Assembly: GCF_003957745.1 (NCBI RefSeq)
Contig: NZ_CP020373.1
Coordinates: 186,001-250,000 of the forward strand
DNA: 64,000 nucleotides
DNA from: Shewanella khirikhana
GTDB lineage: Bacteria; Pseudomonadota; Gammaproteobacteria; Enterobacterales; Shewanellaceae
Direction of reading: 5' to 3'
This document shows positions 60,197 through 64,000 of this stretch, piece after piece; the stretch's first letter is position 1, and every line of letters starts with the position of its first letter. The notes under the pieces are model-generated. The model saw only the letters and a program-made list of their open reading frames with translations, did not search any database and was not told where the DNA came from. A program made the translations under genes and the position numbers.

Positions 60197-63100
60197 ATGA
60201 GCGTTGCAGGCTATTTCGTCAAAAACTCGGTCATCAGCTGGATGTTCACCCTTATTCTGCTGATTGGTGGCGGCGTTGCCTTCCTTGGCCTTGGCCAGCT
60301 GGAAGACCCGCCATTTACCATCAAGGACGCCGTGGTGGTTACCCTGTACCCCGGCGCCACCTCCACCGAGGTGGAAGAAGAAGTGACTTATCCGGTGGAA
60401 AAGGCCATTCAGGCCTTGCCCTACGTGGACAAAATCAAGTCGCTGAGCACGGCGGGGCTGTCGCAGATCACCGTCACTATGAAAAACAACTATGGTCCCG
60501 AAGAGCTGCCGCAGATTTGGGATGAGCTCAGGCGCAAGGTCAATGATATGGCCTCCAGCCTGCCGCCGGGAGCACAGCACCCCATGGTCAATGACGACTT
60601 TGGCGATGTGTTTGGCATCATGCTGATGATCACCGGCAAAGACTACAGCTACCGCGATCTGAAAGACTATGTCGACTACGTGAAGCGCGAGCTGGAACTG
60701 GTGCCCGGCGTGGGCAAGGTGTCGCTGGCCGGGGAGCAGAAAGAGCAAATCTTTGTTGAGATGTCCCTTAACAAGGCAGCAAGTTCCAATCTGGATCCGA
60801 ACCTGATCTCCGATCTGTTGAACTCACAGAACATGGTGTCGGATGCGGGCAATATTCAGGTGTCAGGCGACAACCTGCGGATCCGCACCAGCGGCGGTTC
60901 CCGCAGCGTCGAAGAATTGCAGGAGCTGATTATCCCCGGCACTGAAGGCGATAAGCTGCTGTATCTTAAAGACGTTGCCACAGTTCGCCGCGGTTATCAG
61001 GAGATCCCCACCAATGTGCTCAGCTTCAATCAGGAGCGCGCGATCAATCTGGGAATTTCCTTCTCCAGCGGTGTCAACGTGGTGGAAGTGGGCAAGGCGG
61101 TGGATGCGCGTCTGGCGCAAATCGATTCGGCCCGCCCGGCGGGGATGAAAATCGAATCCATGTACAACCAGCCGGTGGAAGTGGATAAATCCGTTGGCAG
61201 CTTTGTGTGGAACCTGATTGCCGCTGTGGTGATTGTGATTGGGGTGCTGCTGCTGTTTATGGGCGTAAAAAGCGGCATCCTGATTGGCCTTATACTGTTT
61301 TTAACCTGTCTTGGCACCTTTATCCTGATGCTGCAGGCGCAAATCGAGCTGCAGCGGATTTCCCTCGGGGCGCTGATTATTGCGCTGGGGATGCTGGTGG
61401 ACAACGCCATTGTGGTGGTGGAGGGCATTCTTATCGGTCGCCAGCAGGGCAAAACCACCCTGGAAGCGTCCGAAGCTATCGTTAAGCAAACCATGTGGCC
61501 GCTGCTGGGGGCGACCGTGATTGCCATTACCGCCTTTGCCCCCATCGGCCTGTCGCCTGACTCCACCGGCGAATTTGCCGGTTCACTGTTCTGGGTACTG
61601 CTGTTTTCGCTGTTTTTATCCTGGATCACCGCCATCACCATTACTCCTTTCTTTGCCAAGCTGTTTTTCGGTGAAGCAGGGGAGCCACAAAACGAAGGCG
61701 AGGCCAAAGACCCTTACGGCGGCGCTTTCTTCACCTTCTACAAGGCGATGCTGGATGTGTGCATGCGTTACCGCTATGTCAGCGTGATTGCGGTAATCAT
61801 CGCCTTTGTGGCCGCTGTGGTGGGTTTTGGTTATGTGAAGCAGTCCTTCTTCCCGCCATCCACCACGCCCATCTTCCTGGTAGACGTGTGGCTGCCAGAG
61901 GGCACCGACATCCGCGAAACCCAAAAGGTGCTGGGCGCCATGGAGCAAAAGGCGACCAAGCTTGAAAACGTGGAGTTTGTGGCCACCTCGGTTGGCCGCG
62001 GCTTCCCCCGCTTTATGCTTACCTACTCACCCGAGAAAAACTACGCCGCCTACGGCCAGATTGCCATTCGCACCAGTGACTTTGAGACGCTGGTGAGCGT
62101 GATGACTACCTTCCGCGGTGAGATGGAGCAGGGCTTCCCGCAGACCCAGCTTAAGTTCAAGCGTCTGGAAGTTGGACCTTCCACCGATGCCAAGATTGAG
62201 GCCCGTATTTCCGGGGCCGATCCGGATGTGCTGCGCACCCTGGGGGCTCAGGTTCAGGCGGTGTTTGCCGCCACGCCTGGCACGGTAAACGTGCGCCATG
62301 ACTGGCGTGAGCGGGTGAAATACATAGCGCCCAAGTTCAACGAAACCCAGGCCCGTCGCCTTGGGATTGTGAAAAGCGAAGTCGACAAGGCACTGAAATT
62401 TGCATTCGCAGGTTTGCAGATTGGGGTTTACCGCGAAGGCACGAATCTGGTGCCCATCGTTGGCCGCCTGCCCGATGATGAGCGGGTGGATATCGAGTCG
62501 CTGGAAAGTATCCGCATCTGGAGTCCGGTGCTGAAGACTCTGGTGCCTTTGCAGCAGGTGGTGGATGGCTTTGAAGTGAAATTCGAAGACCCCATAGTGC
62601 AGCGCCGTGACCGCAAGCGCACTCTGACTGTGTTTGCCGATGCGGATTTTGAATACGACATTCTGCCAGCCGAGCTGTTTTCGAAGATGCGTGCTGAGGT
62701 GGAAGCCATCGAGATGCCGGTAGGCTACGAGCTGGTGTGGGGCGGTGAGTTTGAGTCCTCCCACGATGCCCAGGAGTCGCTGTTCGCCACCTTGCCGCTG
62801 GGCTTTTTGTTTATGTTCCTTATCACAGTGTTCCTGTTCAACTCGGTGCGTAAGCCGCTGGTGATTTGGGCCTGTGTGCCGCTGGCCATCATAGGCATCA
62901 CCCTGGGGCTGTTGGTGCTGGATAAGCCGTTCAGCTTTATGGCGCTGCTGGGGATGTTAAGTCTGTCGGGAATGCTGCTGAAAAACGGTATTGTGCTGCT
63001 GGATCAGATAAACCTTGAAATCAATGAAGGCAAAGAGCCCTTCGAGGCGGTGTTTGAATCCACCGTCAGCCGGGTGCGACCTGTGTGTATGGCGGCCATT

Positions 63101-63277
63101 ACCACCATTTTGGGGATGTTGCCGCTGATCACCGACGCCTTCTTTGAATCCATGGCGGCGGTGGTGATGTTTGGTTTGGGGGTAGCGACCATCCTCACCC
63201 TTATCATAGTGCCGGTGTTTTACCTGATTTTCTTCCGTATCCCTTATCGCTCTTACCGGGAGTTTGGCAAATCCTGA
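60197..63277 (+). CDS. RND multidrug efflux pump
   Basis: 1026-aa inner-membrane proton antiporter with twelve TM helices and two large periplasmic loops. The TM4 motif is GMLVDNAIVVVEG, with D402-N403 where AcrB has two aspartates; the DN form is common in TriC-like and other divergent HAE1 pumps. C-terminal TM motif GMLSLSGMLLKNGIVLLDQI is intact. Substrates are unknown. No regulator or outer-membrane factor lies next to it. Confidence 0.92.
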   Translation: MSVAGYFVKNSVISWMFTLILLIGGGVAFLGLGQLEDPPFTIKDAVVVTLYPGATSTEVEEEVTYPVEKAIQALPYVDKIKSLSTAGLSQITVTMKNNYGPEELPQIWDELRRKVNDMASSLPPGAQHPMVNDDFGDVFGIMLMITGKDYSYRDLKDYVDYVKRELELVPGVGKVSLAGEQKEQIFVEMSLNKAASSNLDPNLISDLLNSQNMVSDAGNIQVSGDNLRIRTSGGSRSVEELQELIIPGTEGDKLLYLKDVATVRRGYQEIPTNVLSFNQERAINLGISFSSGVNVVEVGKAVDARLAQIDSARPAGMKIESMYNQPVEVDKSVGSFVWNLIAAVVIVIGVLLLFMGVKSGILIGLILFLTCLGTFILMLQAQIELQRISLGALIIALGMLVDNAIVVVEGILIGRQQGKTTLEASEAIVKQTMWPLLGATVIAITAFAPIGLSPDSTGEFAGSLFWVLLFSLFLSWITAITITPFFAKLFFGEAGEPQNEGEAKDPYGGAFFTFYKAMLDVCMRYRYVSVIAVIIAFVAAVVGFGYVKQSFFPPSTTPIFLVDVWLPEGTDIRETQKVLGAMEQKATKLENVEFVATSVGRGFPRFMLTYSPEKNYAAYGQIAIRTSDFETLVSVMTTFRGEMEQGFPQTQLKFKRLEVGPSTDAKIEARISGADPDVLRTLGAQVQAVFAATPGTVNVRHDWRERVKYIAPKFNETQARRLGIVKSEVDKALKFAFAGLQIGVYREGTNLVPIVGRLPDDERVDIESLESIRIWSPVLKTLVPLQQVVDGFEVKFEDPIVQRRDRKRTLTVFADADFEYDILPAELFSKMRAEVEAIEMPVGYELVWGGEFESSHDAQESLFATLPLGFLFMFLITVFLFNSVRKPLVIWACVPLAIIGITLGLLVLDKPFSFMALLGMLSLSGMLLKNGIVLLDQINLEINEGKEPFEAVFESTVSRVRPVCMAAITTILGMLPLITDAFFESMAAVVMFGLGVATILTLIIVPVFYLIFFRIPYRSYREFGKS

Positions 63278-63290
63278 CCGGGGCCAGCTG

Positions 63291-63308
63291 TATTACACCT
63301 GTGTAATA
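63291..63308. promoter_or_regulatory. palindrome after the efflux pump gene
   Basis: TATTACACCTGTGTAATA is perfect on both arms (8 bp with central CT). It sits in the 145-bp gap between the pump and the PilZ-like gene, with no T-run, so it is more likely an operator for the downstream gene than a terminator. Confidence 0.45.
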
Positions 63309-63422
63309 TTTACAACCTACTATGGATATTTATGACTGCTTGCTGGTGGAAATTTGAACACAAATGATGGCTCATGGTAGATTGAAAGCGGATTAGCGAA
63401 ACACTTTGCGATTAAAGCGACC

Positions 63423-64000
63423 ATGGACAGATATAAACTCTCTAGCGAAGAGCTGGACAGCTTTAAAGAGCTGTTTGCCATCGATCAGGGAGACGAATTA
63501 CCCGATGCACATCGGCTGACAATTACCACAGAAGTGCCTGAACTGGTTGCGCGCCTGCTCGGGAAGGCCAAACTCACCCTGCTGGCGGAAGTCAGTCACT
63601 ACAAACTCTTTTTCCCGCTGTCGATGCACATAGACGAACTGGGGCAGTTCAGCCCGGAACTGGGCATTCCCGAAGTGCTGGATACCCGTGGCAGCGAGCG
63701 CAGCTGGCGACTGACAGATCTGGATGGTGTTGTGGTGAAGGCCGCCGAGGGTGGTAAACCGCTGCAGGTGCTGTCGCTGTCGAGCTCCGGAGTTACCCTG
63801 AAAGAGCAGGGTGAGCTGGAAAGTGCCAGCGAGATGCAGCTGGAGCTGCCCGGCGGCGAGTTGGTGCCTCTGGCCGTTGAGCCGGTACGCAATGAAAACG
63901 GCGTGGTCGCCGCCCGTATTCTGGCAAGCCGGGAAGCCCGCGAAGCCCTCAGGCGCTTCCTGTTTGGACGTCACCGGGCACTCTATGCCGACCTTTACAA
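63423..64000 (+). CDS. PilZ-like protein, cut by the window end
   Basis: Open frame from ATG 63423 to the end of the window, at least 192 codons. Its start reads MDRYKLSSEELDSFKELF. A beta-rich segment with LSLSSSGVTLKEQGE resembles the PilZ core, and an RHRALYADLY tail follows. c-di-GMP binding is possible but the usual RxxxR motif is not clearly seen. The gene continues beyond the window. Confidence 0.5.
   Translation, partial: MDRYKLSSEELDSFKELFAIDQGDELPDAHRLTITTEVPELVARLLGKAKLTLLAEVSHYKLFFPLSMHIDELGQFSPELGIPEVLDTRGSERSWRLTDLDGVVVKAAEGGKPLQVLSLSSSGVTLKEQGELESASEMQLELPGGELVPLAVEPVRNENGVVAARILASREAREALRRFLFGRHRALYADLY

Noticed and set aside
1..64000. tRNA, rRNA, CRISPR, insertion sequence or prophage
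   Set aside because: No tRNA-like TTCRANNC context with acceptor arms, no repeat-spacer array, and no transposase, integrase or phage genes were seen.

Overview
The window reads as chromosome of a gammaproteobacterium of the genus Shewanella. The evidence is the tetraheme periplasmic flavocytochrome c fumarate reductase at the left edge, pentaheme nitrite reductase NrfA beside NarQP, a DyP peroxidase carrying the D151/H224/R242 set known from the Shewanella enzyme, a MipA/DUF3019/two-component operon, and E. coli-like housekeeping genes (aroG, ldhA, mdh, argR, slyX, fkpA, fpr, rlmC). Base composition is even and moderately GC-rich by eye. I found no rRNA, tRNA, insertion sequence, prophage, integron or CRISPR array; this is core chromosome rather than a mobile island.

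Layout. 1-3.9 kb: fumarate reductase, fermentative D-lactate dehydrogenase and a dienelactone-hydrolase-like protein. 3.9-9.6 kb: a small MscS channel, a spermidine-synthase-like protein, an exported M17 aminopeptidase and ahpC-ahpF. 9.6-14.7 kb: a diguanylate cyclase, a porin/small periplasmic binding protein/chemoreceptor operon, and a YjfB-like motility gene behind a consensus sigma-28 promoter. 14.7-23 kb: a thioredoxin-CcdA-type fusion, an OhrR-like regulator overlapping a short GlpD-like gene, rlmC, and a mipA-DUF3019-regulator-kinase operon on the minus strand. 23-30.9 kb: an unassigned structured intergenic element before chrA, then the minus-strand WD40-slyX-def-lipoprotein-lpoB operon, fkpA, zntB and yacL.

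30.9-37.5 kb: narQP divergent from nrfA across a promoter region with a near-perfect NarP palindrome and a CRP-like site; then an isochorismatase-family gene and glnK-amtB with an NtrC palindrome and a sigma-54-like promoter. 37.5-46.9 kb: secreted proteins of unknown function, a TPR/transglutaminase-like lipoprotein, a secreted hydrolase with a partner lipoprotein, aroG, a 58-residue gene, an Atm1-type ABC exporter, and a DUF5610-like gene behind a second sigma-28 promoter. 47-56 kb: fpr, a GST-like gene, a His/Cys-rich membrane protein, a Fur-box-controlled Fe(III) ABC transporter, gamma-glutamyltransferase and DyP. 56-64 kb: argR and mdh (divergent, ARG box), an RND efflux operon with two adaptor proteins, and a PilZ-like gene cut by the window end.

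Main themes are anaerobic respiration (fumarate, nitrite, fermentation), peroxide defence, nitrogen and iron acquisition, and envelope sensing. The most useful new leads are two sigma-28 promoters that place two poorly known small proteins in the flagellar regulon, a chain of RNA-like hairpins ending in a terminator just before chrA, a porin/binding-protein/chemoreceptor operon, and several compact envelope operons of unknown function.
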